From an uncultured Pseudoflavonifractor sp. (GTDB taxonomy: Bacteria > Bacillota > Clostridia > Oscillospirales > Oscillospiraceae): DNA of 28,307 nucleotides. Below, piece by piece: positions 21,363-28,252 of the stretch; the stretch's first letter is position 1, and each line of letters starts with the position of its first letter. The stretch is from assembly GCA_947383685.1 (NCBI GenBank), contig CANDEE010000019.1, positions 1 through 28,307 on the forward strand. The letters run 5' to 3'. The notes below the pieces were generated by a model that saw nothing but the letters and a program-made list of their open reading frames with translations, was not told the DNA's origin and searched no databases. The position numbers were made by a program, and so were the translations under genes.

Positions 21363-22114
21363 AACTGATTGCAAGCTGGGGAAGCAGCGGCGCTGGAAAA
21401 ACCACCATGGCCCTGGCGGTAGCCGCTGAGTTGGCCCAGCGTCGGAAGGATGTACTGGTGATGGGGATGGATACCCGGACCCCGATGCTGCCTGTATATC
21501 TCCCCAACGCTAAGTTGACCGCCAGAAATTCCCTGGGTGCTGTCTTTGAACAGGAGGTGAGCGAGGCGGCCTTGAAGGATAAGATGCTACAGCACCCACA
21601 AAATGACCGGCTTTATTTCATGGGATTGGTGAGCGGGGAAGTGGCTGGTATTACATACCGTATTCCTGACCGGACGGCGGTGCAAAGCCTTTTCAACGTG
21701 CTGCAGCAGTCTCCCTTTTCTTACTGTATCGTAGACTGCGGCAATCCCGTGATGGAACCCATTACACTCCTGGCCTTGGAGCTGGCTGACGTTGTCCTTC
21801 GTACCACCACCCCCGATGTGCGGGGGTATGAAAGCATGAAGGCAAAGCTCAGGTGGCTTTCCAACAATGAGGACACCTTTCGGACGGAGCGGCATTTGAA
21901 GATATTAAACCCAATTTTCTCTTTTACTCCTCTGATGGAAATGGAAACGCTCCAGGGAGATCCTTCTATCGTAACGATGCCCTGGTCTGCTCAGGTGGCC
22001 GAGCGGCAGATGGCCGGACGGCTGTTAAGTAGATTTGATGAACCTACAGCCGTCAGGTTTGCTGGAAAAATTAAGAATATTGCAGATCGGATTGAGGGGG
22101 ATAACTATGGCTAA
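21359..22114 (+). CDS. tadZ: TadZ/MinD-like ATPase
   Basis: 251 residues. Complete Walker A GSSGAGKTT at residues 8-16 with the deviant MinD/ParA-like lead-in, Walker B-like YCIVDCGNP, and no receiver domain. It looks like the ATPase half of TadZ/CpaE. It overlaps cpaB by four bases and tadA by eight. With the P-loop-degenerate protein at 18920 the operon has two MinD-type proteins, perhaps a regulatory pair. Confidence 0.8.
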   Translation: MKLIASWGSSGAGKTTMALAVAAELAQRRKDVLVMGMDTRTPMLPVYLPNAKLTARNSLGAVFEQEVSEAALKDKMLQHPQNDRLYFMGLVSGEVAGITYRIPDRTAVQSLFNVLQQSPFSYCIVDCGNPVMEPITLLALELADVVLRTTTPDVRGYESMKAKLRWLSNNEDTFRTERHLKILNPIFSFTPLMEMETLQGDPSIVTMPWSAQVAERQMAGRLLSRFDEPTAVRFAGKIKNIADRIEGDNYG

Positions 22115-23441
22115 TATGAAAACCAGGCCCTACATACAAGTGCTGGAGGAAGTCCGGGGAGCGATTGCCAGGTCAACGGTATCTGACATTACAAAGACCT
22201 CTGAGGCCGCCCTGCGGGATGAGATCCAACGGTATATCGTAGACCACGGGATTCGCTGTGAAATTGAGGACAGCGACTTGGTAAATTATATCTACCATGA
22301 CATGGCTGGCCTCTCCTTCATTTCCCGTGATGACCTTTTTTCTCGGGAAGGCTTTGAGGAGATCAATATAAATGCCTGGAACGATGTAGAGATAGTAGTC
22401 AATGGGAGGCGGCAAAAAACGGAGTATTCCTTTTTATCCCCTCAACACGCCATAGATATCCATAAAAAGATGCTCCGCAAGACGGGTACTCTAATTGACG
22501 AGGCCCAACCCAGAGCTACAGCGGATATTGGAGACGGGATTCGTATTACCGTGCTGAAGGAACCTTTGGTGGACACATCTGTGGCAGTTGCAAGCTCAAT
22601 CCGTAAGGTCAACACCCAGACAATTTCCCGTGACCAACTGCTCACTGGAGGATCTCTTACCAAAGAAATGATGACATTTTTGGAGCTGTGCGTGAAGCAC
22701 GGAGTTTCTATGTGTATCTCCGGGGAGACTGGCTCCGGCAAAACTACCATTGCCGGCTGCCTCCTGACCGAAGCATCTAAAACCATGCGGACATATACCA
22801 TTGAGGAAGGCAGCCGGGAATGGAACTTTGTCCGTACCGATGATGCTGGGAAGATCATTAACAGCGTGATCCATACCAAGACCCGTCCCAATACGGACAA
22901 TCCATCCCTCAACATTGACCAGGAGGCTCTGGTAAAGGACAGCCTCCGCTTTGACCCGGATATCATTGCTCCCGGTGAGATACGGGGAAGAGAGGCGTTT
23001 GAAGTTATGGGCGTATCCAATACTGGCCATATCATAGTTACCACCACCCATAGCAATGGCACTCTGGATACGCCGGAGCGGATCGTGACCTTGGCCAAAA
23101 AGGCGTTTGATATGTCTGACGTCACTCTCTTTGGCATGGTGGCCAGGGCATTTCCTATCCTGGTTCATATGGAGACCGGCTCAGATCATCGACGCCGGGT
23201 TACGGAAATCCGGGAGGTGACCGGTTACCATGATGGAGAGATACTTTCTTCCTTGCTGTATTCCTTTGAAGTGGAGGACAACATCTATGAAGGAGATGTC
23301 TGCGTTAAGGTAGAGGGAGACTTCCACCACCTAGCGGGTATCTCAAAGGAGTTACAGCGGCGGTTGCTGAAGAAGGGCGCCCGCCGATCTGAACTGGAAC
23401 CCTTCATTCATGCAGAGGCAGATAAGGAGGTGATAAATTGA
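22107..23441 (+). CDS. tadA: TadA/CpaF secretion ATPase
   Basis: About 444 residues from ATG 22107; upstream in-frame starts lie inside tadZ. A hexameric VirB11/PilT superfamily ATPase: Walker A GETGSGKTT (206-214), Asp and Walker B-like region DSLRFDPDIIAPGEIRG (278-294), and His box VTTTHSNGT (311-319). The N-terminal segment with YIYHDMAGLSF and EEININAWNDVEIVVNG is typical of CpaF rather than VirB11. It powers Tad pilus extension and retraction. It is the only assembly ATPase in the operon; no VirB4 is seen. Stop and next start overlap by four bases. Confidence 0.95.
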   Translation: MANMKTRPYIQVLEEVRGAIARSTVSDITKTSEAALRDEIQRYIVDHGIRCEIEDSDLVNYIYHDMAGLSFISRDDLFSREGFEEININAWNDVEIVVNGRRQKTEYSFLSPQHAIDIHKKMLRKTGTLIDEAQPRATADIGDGIRITVLKEPLVDTSVAVASSIRKVNTQTISRDQLLTGGSLTKEMMTFLELCVKHGVSMCISGETGSGKTTIAGCLLTEASKTMRTYTIEEGSREWNFVRTDDAGKIINSVIHTKTRPNTDNPSLNIDQEALVKDSLRFDPDIIAPGEIRGREAFEVMGVSNTGHIIVTTTHSNGTLDTPERIVTLAKKAFDMSDVTLFGMVARAFPILVHMETGSDHRRRVTEIREVTGYHDGEILSSLLYSFEVEDNIYEGDVCVKVEGDFHHLAGISKELQRRLLKKGARRSELEPFIHAEADKEVIN

Positions 23442-24388
23442 AATTTCTTATCTTTATCCTTGTTGTTCTGGGAGGTTGGCAACTGACCGGGATAACAGTG
23501 CCCTGGCCTACCGTCCGGGGTAAGATACGAGCCGGGATTGCCAAACTCCAACAGCCCCAGATAAAAGACAAGAAAGAACGGGCAAAGGACTATGTGCGCC
23601 GGATCAACGGCAAGGCTACGGATAACCTGGCGGTTCAGAGCCGCAAGGAAGCCATGGAAGTCTTTGAACGGATTGGACAACGTGGCCGGTATCGTAAAAC
23701 TTTGCGGCTCTCCTTAGCGTTTGCCGCTGCGGGAGCCATCCTTGGTCTCATACTGCACAACCCTCTGCTCTCTATCGTTCTGGCAGTGGGCTTTTACTTT
23801 TTACCGCTCTGGTGGACACGGTTTGAACTGTATCGTTACGACCAGTATCTTAACGAGGAGCTGGAGACCGCTCTGAGCCTTATCACCACATCCTATACCC
23901 GCAACAATGATATCCTTACTGCGGTGACTGAAAACATGGATAATATCAATGAACCGGTCAAGGGAGTATTTATGGCCTTTACCCGTAATCTGCGCTATGT
24001 GGATGCAAACGCTCCCGCCCAGATCGAACGGATGAAAGCCGCACTGGACAATTCCATCTGGCGGCAGTGGTGTGACAGCCTGATCCTCTGTCAGGCAGAT
24101 CATACCCTGCGAGATACCCTGCTGCCCATCGTCAGTAAGTTTTCTGATCTGCGGATCCAGCAAGAGGAAAACGACACCAAAATGATGCTGCCTCTGCGGC
24201 GGGCCGCTGGAATGATTGCCCTGACGCTCTCCGTTATTCCAATATGCTACATCGCTAACCATGACTGGTATGTCAATCTGGTTTCCACATTTCTTGGGCA
24301 AATATCCCTGGTAATTACCGCCATCATAGTTCTTATTACAATTAATGCGGCGATCAAGCTCTCCAAGCCCATTCAGTATAACGTATAG
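23438..24388 (+). CDS. tadB: TadB-like platform protein
   Basis: 316 residues, T2SSF-like. N-terminal segment (2-20), a basic linker, then a pair of transmembrane segments (about 90-125), a cytoplasmic four-helix T2SSF bundle (about 140-240, with TALSLITTSYTRNNDILTAV) and a C-terminal pair (about 250-305). This is the integral membrane platform with which TadA works. It overlaps tadA by four bases and is followed by tadC after 12. Confidence 0.85.
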   Translation: MKFLIFILVVLGGWQLTGITVPWPTVRGKIRAGIAKLQQPQIKDKKERAKDYVRRINGKATDNLAVQSRKEAMEVFERIGQRGRYRKTLRLSLAFAAAGAILGLILHNPLLSIVLAVGFYFLPLWWTRFELYRYDQYLNEELETALSLITTSYTRNNDILTAVTENMDNINEPVKGVFMAFTRNLRYVDANAPAQIERMKAALDNSIWRQWCDSLILCQADHTLRDTLLPIVSKFSDLRIQQEENDTKMMLPLRRAAGMIALTLSVIPICYIANHDWYVNLVSTFLGQISLVITAIIVLITINAAIKLSKPIQYNV

Positions 24389-24400
24389 GAGGTGTAGGGG

Positions 24401-25258
24401 ATGAAATGGATGATCTTTATCCTCTGCATGATGGGGCTCTGGCTGCTGATCCCTGCCAGACTGCCAGGGATCTACCGCCCGGCCGCATTGGCTATCCGGC
24501 ACAGAGCCCCTAAGGCTCTGACCCAAACAGAGGTTGTAATACAGCGTATTGCGGCTTTTCTGGAGCCGCATATCGACATAGAACCCTTCAAGCGGGCTCA
24601 CCTGGCAGAAATGTTGTCCGGGCTGGGCCATGCGGAAACACCGGAAGTTTGGAAAGCTCGGGCATTGGCCCGGGCTTTGCTTTTTTCCGTGGGGCTATTG
24701 CCTCTTTTGTTGGTTTCCACCTTTTTTGGTGCAGTGGGTATGATTCTGGTGGGCGTGTCTGTCTATCAAAGCCAAAGCAAGCTCCTGCAAAGCGAAATGG
24801 AGACGCACCGCCAACGTATTGAGCGGGAGCTGCCCCAGTTTGCCAGCACGATCCGCCAGAGCCTTAACAACACCCATGATGTGGTGACTATCCTGAATAC
24901 CTACAAGAAAATTTGCGGAGAAGCCCTCCAGGGAGAGATTACCCGGACGCTTAACGACATGATGACCGGCAACCCGGAACGGGCTCTAAAGGCTCTGGAA
25001 AGCCGGGTTTCCAGTCCTAAGCTGGGACAGGTCGTCCGGGGCTTGATTGCTGTTCTCCGGGGTGACGACCAACAAATCTATTTTGATATGCTGGCTGCGG
25101 AGTTTCGCAAATCTCAAAATGAGGAGGTGGAAAAGGAACTGTTGAAGAGGCCGTCTCAGTTAAATCCATATATGGGACTGCTATTTATTTGCCTCTGCTT
25201 AATGATAGCGGCGGCTCTGGGTACTTATTTAGTCCAACAACTTCAAAACTATTTTTAA
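24401..25258 (+). CDS. tadC: TadC-like platform protein
   Basis: 285 residues. Similar organisation to TadB: N-terminal membrane segment, a pair of segments at about 88-125, a soluble helical bundle (ELPQFASTIRQSLNNTHDVV, about 142-250) and a C-terminal segment (about 258-278). Ribosome site gtAGGAGGTGTAGGGG. Paired TadB and TadC proteins form the membrane base of type IVc pili. Confidence 0.8.
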   Translation: MKWMIFILCMMGLWLLIPARLPGIYRPAALAIRHRAPKALTQTEVVIQRIAAFLEPHIDIEPFKRAHLAEMLSGLGHAETPEVWKARALARALLFSVGLLPLLLVSTFFGAVGMILVGVSVYQSQSKLLQSEMETHRQRIERELPQFASTIRQSLNNTHDVVTILNTYKKICGEALQGEITRTLNDMMTGNPERALKALESRVSSPKLGQVVRGLIAVLRGDDQQIYFDMLAAEFRKSQNEEVEKELLKRPSQLNPYMGLLFICLCLMIAAALGTYLVQQLQNYF

Positions 25259-25277
25259 TTTTTAGGAGGAACTTAAA

Positions 25278-25529
25278 ATGAAAGCGCTGAAAAACATTCT
25301 GAACACGGTAAGGAACAAGCTCCTGAAGGCTACGGTGCAGATTCGGAGTTACCGGGATCTCTCCCAGGCAAAGCTGGCCGAAAACAAAGGTCAATTTGTC
25401 ATGGATCATGCGGTGGTGTTTGCCATTATTCTGGTTCTTGGCGGTATTGCCATGGCTTTGTTGACTACCTTCATGCGGACTGATATGGCCCCGCTCCTGA
25501 CCCAGAAGGTTCGGGATTTCTTTAGCTGA
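25278..25529 (+). CDS. Flp-like major pilin with a long leader
   Basis: 83 residues, strong ribosome site (AGGAGGAACTTAAA). An N-terminal leader of 38 residues (many Lys and Arg) ends in AENKG and is followed by QFVMDHAVVFAIILVLGGIA. This fits the type IVb/c prepilin pattern: cleavage after Gly, acidic residue at +5 (Asp here instead of the usual Glu), aromatic-like +6 His in place of Tyr, then a hydrophobic helix. The mature pilin would have only about 45 residues. The A24 peptidase at 19969 is the expected processing enzyme. A perfect terminator hairpin sits 21 bases after its stop, inside the next gene. Confidence 0.8.
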   Translation: MKALKNILNTVRNKLLKATVQIRSYRDLSQAKLAENKGQFVMDHAVVFAIILVLGGIAMALLTTFMRTDMAPLLTQKVRDFFS

Positions 25530-25530
25530 G

Positions 25531-25986
25531 ATGCGTCAGAGACAAGATAAGCGGGCCCGTAAAAACGGGCCCGCTCTTTTTTGGGAAAAACTCCGCCAGC
25601 GTCGGGGTGATTTTACCCTCAACAGTGCCTTTATGCTCCTGTTTGTGATGATTCTCCTTGTCTTGAGCATTAGCACTCTGGGAACCATCAATGATGCCAT
25701 GAAGCTCCATTCTGTGGCGGCGGATCTGACCCGCTATATTGAGATCCGAGGTCAGGTAGATACCCAGGTCTACACCGAAATGGCCCGCTTGGCCAATATC
25801 GCCGGAGTGACGATTGACCATTATACCATTAACACATTTGGGGGAGGAACGAAGGTGCAGTTTGGTTCATCCTTTACCGTTACTTTGGAGACCACGGCAC
25901 ACCTCGGTGTAGGTGGTGTGCTATCTGTGCCCGTGCCTCTCAGGAGTACAGTATCAGGGAGGGGGGAGCGGTATTGGAAGGTATAG
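25531..25986 (+). CDS. TadE/F-like pseudopilin 1
   Basis: 151 residues. A leader with basic residues ends in QRRG (residue 26), followed by DFTLNSAFMLLFVMILLVLS, a type IV prepilin-like N-terminal helix, then a beta-rich soluble domain. The ATG follows the pilin stop by one base and has no clear ribosome site, so it is probably translated by coupling. Its first codons carry a terminator hairpin, which should limit its expression relative to the pilin. Minor pseudopilins such as TadE and TadF prime or cap the Tad pilus. Confidence 0.75.
   Translation: MRQRQDKRARKNGPALFWEKLRQRRGDFTLNSAFMLLFVMILLVLSISTLGTINDAMKLHSVAADLTRYIEIRGQVDTQVYTEMARLANIAGVTIDHYTINTFGGGTKVQFGSSFTVTLETTAHLGVGGVLSVPVPLRSTVSGRGERYWKV
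25551..25582 (+). terminator. Terminator hairpin inside the pseudopilin gene
   Basis: GCGGGCCCGT (25551-25560) pairs perfectly with ACGGGCCCGC (25565-25574) around AAAA, followed by TCTTTTTT (25575-25582). This is a textbook intrinsic terminator, yet lies within codons 7-17 of the gene starting at 25531. Partial termination would give high pilin and low pseudopilin expression; ribosomes on the coupled gene could relieve it. Confidence 0.9.
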
Positions 25987-26474
25987 CCGGGAAGTTGCGG
26001 GATCAAAGTGGCGAGATCAGCCTACGGCTCAGCATAACGCTTCTGATAGGCGTTCTTCTTTTTCTTGTGGTATTCAACATCCGCCACGCCTATCAGGTAA
26101 TTGACCGTGTCATTGACCGCACAAACGAGGCGGTGCTGGCAGTGGCGGCCTCTAATGGGCCCAGGGCCCTGCAAGGGGTACGGGAGGCTGAAGCAGTGGT
26201 AAGAACCTACAATGGGGTTGACTGGAGCCGAGTAGTTACCTCTGATGAGGTGCTATATACCCTTGGCGAAAGCCTGGGTGCCACTGTGGGCCATCAGTCT
26301 TTGAGCCGGGAAGGCTTCCGTATCGACCACTTGACCACCAGCTACACCAACAATGACGGAGGGGCGTTAAATTTTATTACCACCATGGATCTCACAATAT
26401 CACTGCTAGGGGGGAATAGCCTGACCATTACAAGGCCCCTGGAGGTGCGGACTACCTATGAAGCAAAATTTTAA
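25974..26474 (+). CDS. TadE/F-like pseudopilin 2
   Basis: 166 residues from a TTG start with GGGAGGGGGGAG upstream, overlapping the previous gene by 13 bases. A short leader ends in DQSG (residue 13), followed by EISLRLSITLLIGVLLFLVV, again a prepilin-like helix, then a soluble domain. Together with the previous gene it forms a pseudopilin pair, as in Tad loci. Confidence 0.75.
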   Translation: MEGIAGKLRDQSGEISLRLSITLLIGVLLFLVVFNIRHAYQVIDRVIDRTNEAVLAVAASNGPRALQGVREAEAVVRTYNGVDWSRVVTSDEVLYTLGESLGATVGHQSLSREGFRIDHLTTSYTNNDGGALNFITTMDLTISLLGGNSLTITRPLEVRTTYEAKF

Positions 26475-27027
26475 AAAAGCCTGTTGGCAAATGAGGATGA
26501 ATCCGTTTGTGGGCCCCCTGCTGGCAGGCTGGGCCGTTTTTGCCCTTACGCTGCCCTTAATAGGGGTGGGGCGGTTCTATGCCGCCCTGCTCCTCTGGGG
26601 GGCACTGTGGGCCGTTCTGGAGCGTGCAGCACCAAAAGGATACCCCAAGAGCCATGTGCGGCTATTGACGCCAAACTTTTTTGCAGTTCGGGATATTGCC
26701 GGCTGTTGGAGGATCTTTCAGCGCCGTCCGGAGCGGGTAGAAAACTGCAAAGCTCTTTTGAGGGAACTGCTGGAGGATCAACATAGGCTTCCGGCGTCTC
26801 TGACGACAGGGCTTTACCGTACTCTGACCCACGACACGATTCTGAACCGGCTGAGGGGAATGGGCAACGTGGCCATTCTCTCCAGCTCTCCGGCCTATAT
26901 GGCCACTCTGGAGGATACAATCACCCGTGCCGTTGGCCGCCGTTGCCAACATTGCACAGAGCGCTGCCCCTTCCGGGGAAAGCGTAAGCTCCGGCAGTTC
27001 TATGAAGTCCGCTTCCTGGTGTCCTGA
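26458..27027 (+). CDS. Membrane protein with a C-terminal Cys cluster
   Basis: 189 residues. Two hydrophobic segments at about 17-34 and 38-55, then a soluble helical domain that ends in CQHCTERCPFRGKRK, a CxxCx3C cluster likely to bind a metal. It overlaps the previous gene by 17 bases and closes the transfer operon. I do not recognise the family; its membership in the operon suggests it helps the pilus or transfer apparatus. Confidence 0.65.
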   Translation: MKQNFKKACWQMRMNPFVGPLLAGWAVFALTLPLIGVGRFYAALLLWGALWAVLERAAPKGYPKSHVRLLTPNFFAVRDIAGCWRIFQRRPERVENCKALLRELLEDQHRLPASLTTGLYRTLTHDTILNRLRGMGNVAILSSSPAYMATLEDTITRAVGRRCQHCTERCPFRGKRKLRQFYEVRFLVS

Positions 27028-27041
27028 AAACAACAGAAAAA

Positions 27042-27070
27042 GGCGCCTGCCGGTCGCAACGGCAGACGCC
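27042..27070 (-). terminator. Terminator for antisense transcripts
   Basis: GGCGcCTGCCG pairs with CGGCAGaCGCC (11-bp stem, one mismatch). On the minus strand it is followed by TTTTT; on the plus strand no T-tract follows. It would stop minus-strand transcripts from entering the transfer operon. The ribosome site of the next gene starts just after the stem. Confidence 0.55.
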
Positions 27071-27086
27071 CAAGGAGGGAAAAGAT

Positions 27087-27839
27087 ATGTCAAAAGCTCA
27101 TAGATACCACTCTATATTCCGCATACCGAATCAGTTAATCCTGGATCAAAGTCTCAGTTTCAGCGCCCGCCGTCTGGGAGCCGTCCTGTATAGCCGCCGC
27201 AATCCGCTGGGCTGCTGCAGGAAATCTCTGGCTGCGCTAGCCAACTTGTCCGGGCTGTCCGTGACCACCACCCGCAAAGCGATTGATGAACTCTCCGCTG
27301 CCGGTTACATCGCCCACATCCATACCTATCGATACAATGAGCAGTTGGGACGCATGGTCTACGCTATCGGTGTCTACCAGTGCCTTCTTTCCACGGCCAA
27401 AGGCTTTACCTCGGTTCCCTGGAAGCTCTTTGACGCTCCCATGACAAACAGCGCCTTTGTTGCAGCTCTGTACCTGTATTACCAGGCAGGTAACAGCTCC
27501 CGCTGTTTCCCCAGCCTGGTTGCCATCTGCCAGGGCATTGGTGCGAGTATGGCCACTGTCTGCCGTGCCAGGAAGCTCCTGGACACTGTGCGCCTGTTTT
27601 GCATCCTTCAATGCAAAAAGCTCAACCGGGCATTCAGCAGTAACTCTTACCATGTCCTCCAAACGGCGGCGGATGTGTGTAATGCCGGCTCGTCAGATTC
27701 GCAGCCTTCGCCACAGCTCATCCGGGTGGCTCCTTTCCCTTGCCTCTTAAAGCATATCACCCAAAGCAGAGCGTTTCAAGTTCTTTTTTCCCTTTTAGGT
27801 ACTCTCAAAATTAGCAAACTACAGTCTTTACTTAGATAA
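27087..27839 (+). CDS. Tandem winged-helix protein, possible replication initiator
   Basis: 250 residues, good ribosome site (AAGGAGGGAAAAG). Two winged-helix-like regions: one near residues 25-75 (FSARRLGAVLYSRRN; KSLAALANLSGLSVTTTRKA; IDELSAAGYI) and another near 125-175 (SAFVAALYLYYQAGNSSRCF; SLVAICQGIGASMATVCRAR). The start FRIPNQLILD and the two-domain order recall RepA_N-like and other plasmid initiators, but a regulator is equally possible. The last 40 or so residues (from PSPQLIRVAPF) do not look like natural coding sequence and may come from a frameshift, so the C-terminus may be altered. It stands alone after a terminator-like hairpin. Confidence 0.65.
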   Translation: MSKAHRYHSIFRIPNQLILDQSLSFSARRLGAVLYSRRNPLGCCRKSLAALANLSGLSVTTTRKAIDELSAAGYIAHIHTYRYNEQLGRMVYAIGVYQCLLSTAKGFTSVPWKLFDAPMTNSAFVAALYLYYQAGNSSRCFPSLVAICQGIGASMATVCRARKLLDTVRLFCILQCKKLNRAFSSNSYHVLQTAADVCNAGSSDSQPSPQLIRVAPFPCLLKHITQSRAFQVLFSLLGTLKISKLQSLLR

Positions 27840-27870
27840 CGTTAGGTTTATACCTATAGGGAGAAGAAAG

Positions 27871-27945
27871 ATGAATCAGGACAACAAGGTAGGCCCAGTC
27901 AGTAACTCCCATTTCCATAGTTCTCTCTCCTTCAAAGTAAGTTGA
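27871..27945 (+). CDS. Possible short ORF spanning the end repeat
   Basis: 24 codons (MNQDNKVGPVSNSHFHSSLS then FKVS) with AGGGAGAAG upstream. The 55-bp repeat covers most of it, and in the other joint (base 56 on) the ending becomes AKSQEKFAKV. On the opposite strand the same DNA reads as MEMGVTDWAYLVVLI with GGAGAGAG upstream, a hydrophobic start seen in small holin-like toxins. Only one can be real, and perhaps neither. Low confidence. Confidence 0.2.
   Translation: MNQDNKVGPVSNSHFHSSLSFKVS
27876..27930. repeat. 55-bp direct repeat, right copy (other copy 1-55)
   Basis: Identical to the first 55 bases of the window. It is the branch point where the core may continue either into 27931-28252 or into 56-4193. 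Confidence 0.9.
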
Positions 27946-28003
27946 CAACCCCAGATTTTGGTGGTAGACTATCTCTGTATCGTTGTACTCGATGATATAA
28001 GTT

Positions 28004-28035
28004 GACCCCGCTTCTGCTACAACAGAAGCGGGGTC
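28004..28035. repeat. 13-bp perfect stem-loop
   Basis: GACCCCGCTTCTG pairs with CAGAAGCGGGGTC around CTACAA. No T-tract follows on either strand. It stands about 20 bases upstream of the structured RNA; it may be an end structure of the omega-RNA element. Confidence 0.8.
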
Positions 28036-28054
28036 ATAAGGGACTTTGACAAAC

Positions 28055-28252
28055 ACGTGCCAAGCCCTCCCACAAGGGTTACGATAAAGCGCCTAACAGC
28101 GTAGGCACGTCAGACTGGTCAACTGATAGAAAACCGTCGTGGTGGCCCAGAAGGTCACTGAGAGCCGACCCCACACAGGCCGGGTAAGACGTTTGCATCC
28201 TGCGAACGCAGTAAGGAGCAGGTGGTTCCTGTTCAACTCCATGACAGCGGCG
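28055..28252 (+). ncRNA. Structured RNA, probable IscB-associated omega (HEARO) RNA
   Basis: No long ORF covers this segment but many short helices do: ACGTGCC/GGCACGT (28055-28061 with 28104-28110), CCCT/AGGG (28065-28078), GCCTA/TAGGC (28091-28106, competing with the first), GTTTGC/GCGAAC (28191-28207) and GGAG-CAGG/CCTG-CTCC (28215-28240). It is followed 17 bases on by ATGGCTGTGGTT, the decayed IscB-type start. HEARO RNAs are placed exactly so, directly before iscB. The guide would be the 15-20 bases just before 28055. The family call is from memory of the consensus and the context; no covariance search was done. Confidence 0.6.

Noticed and set aside
28055..28252. Structured RNA as the 5' end of a group II intron
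   Set aside because: The 5' end reads GTGCC rather than GUGYG, and no reverse transcriptase or domain V follows; the IscB-type start just after it favours an omega RNA.
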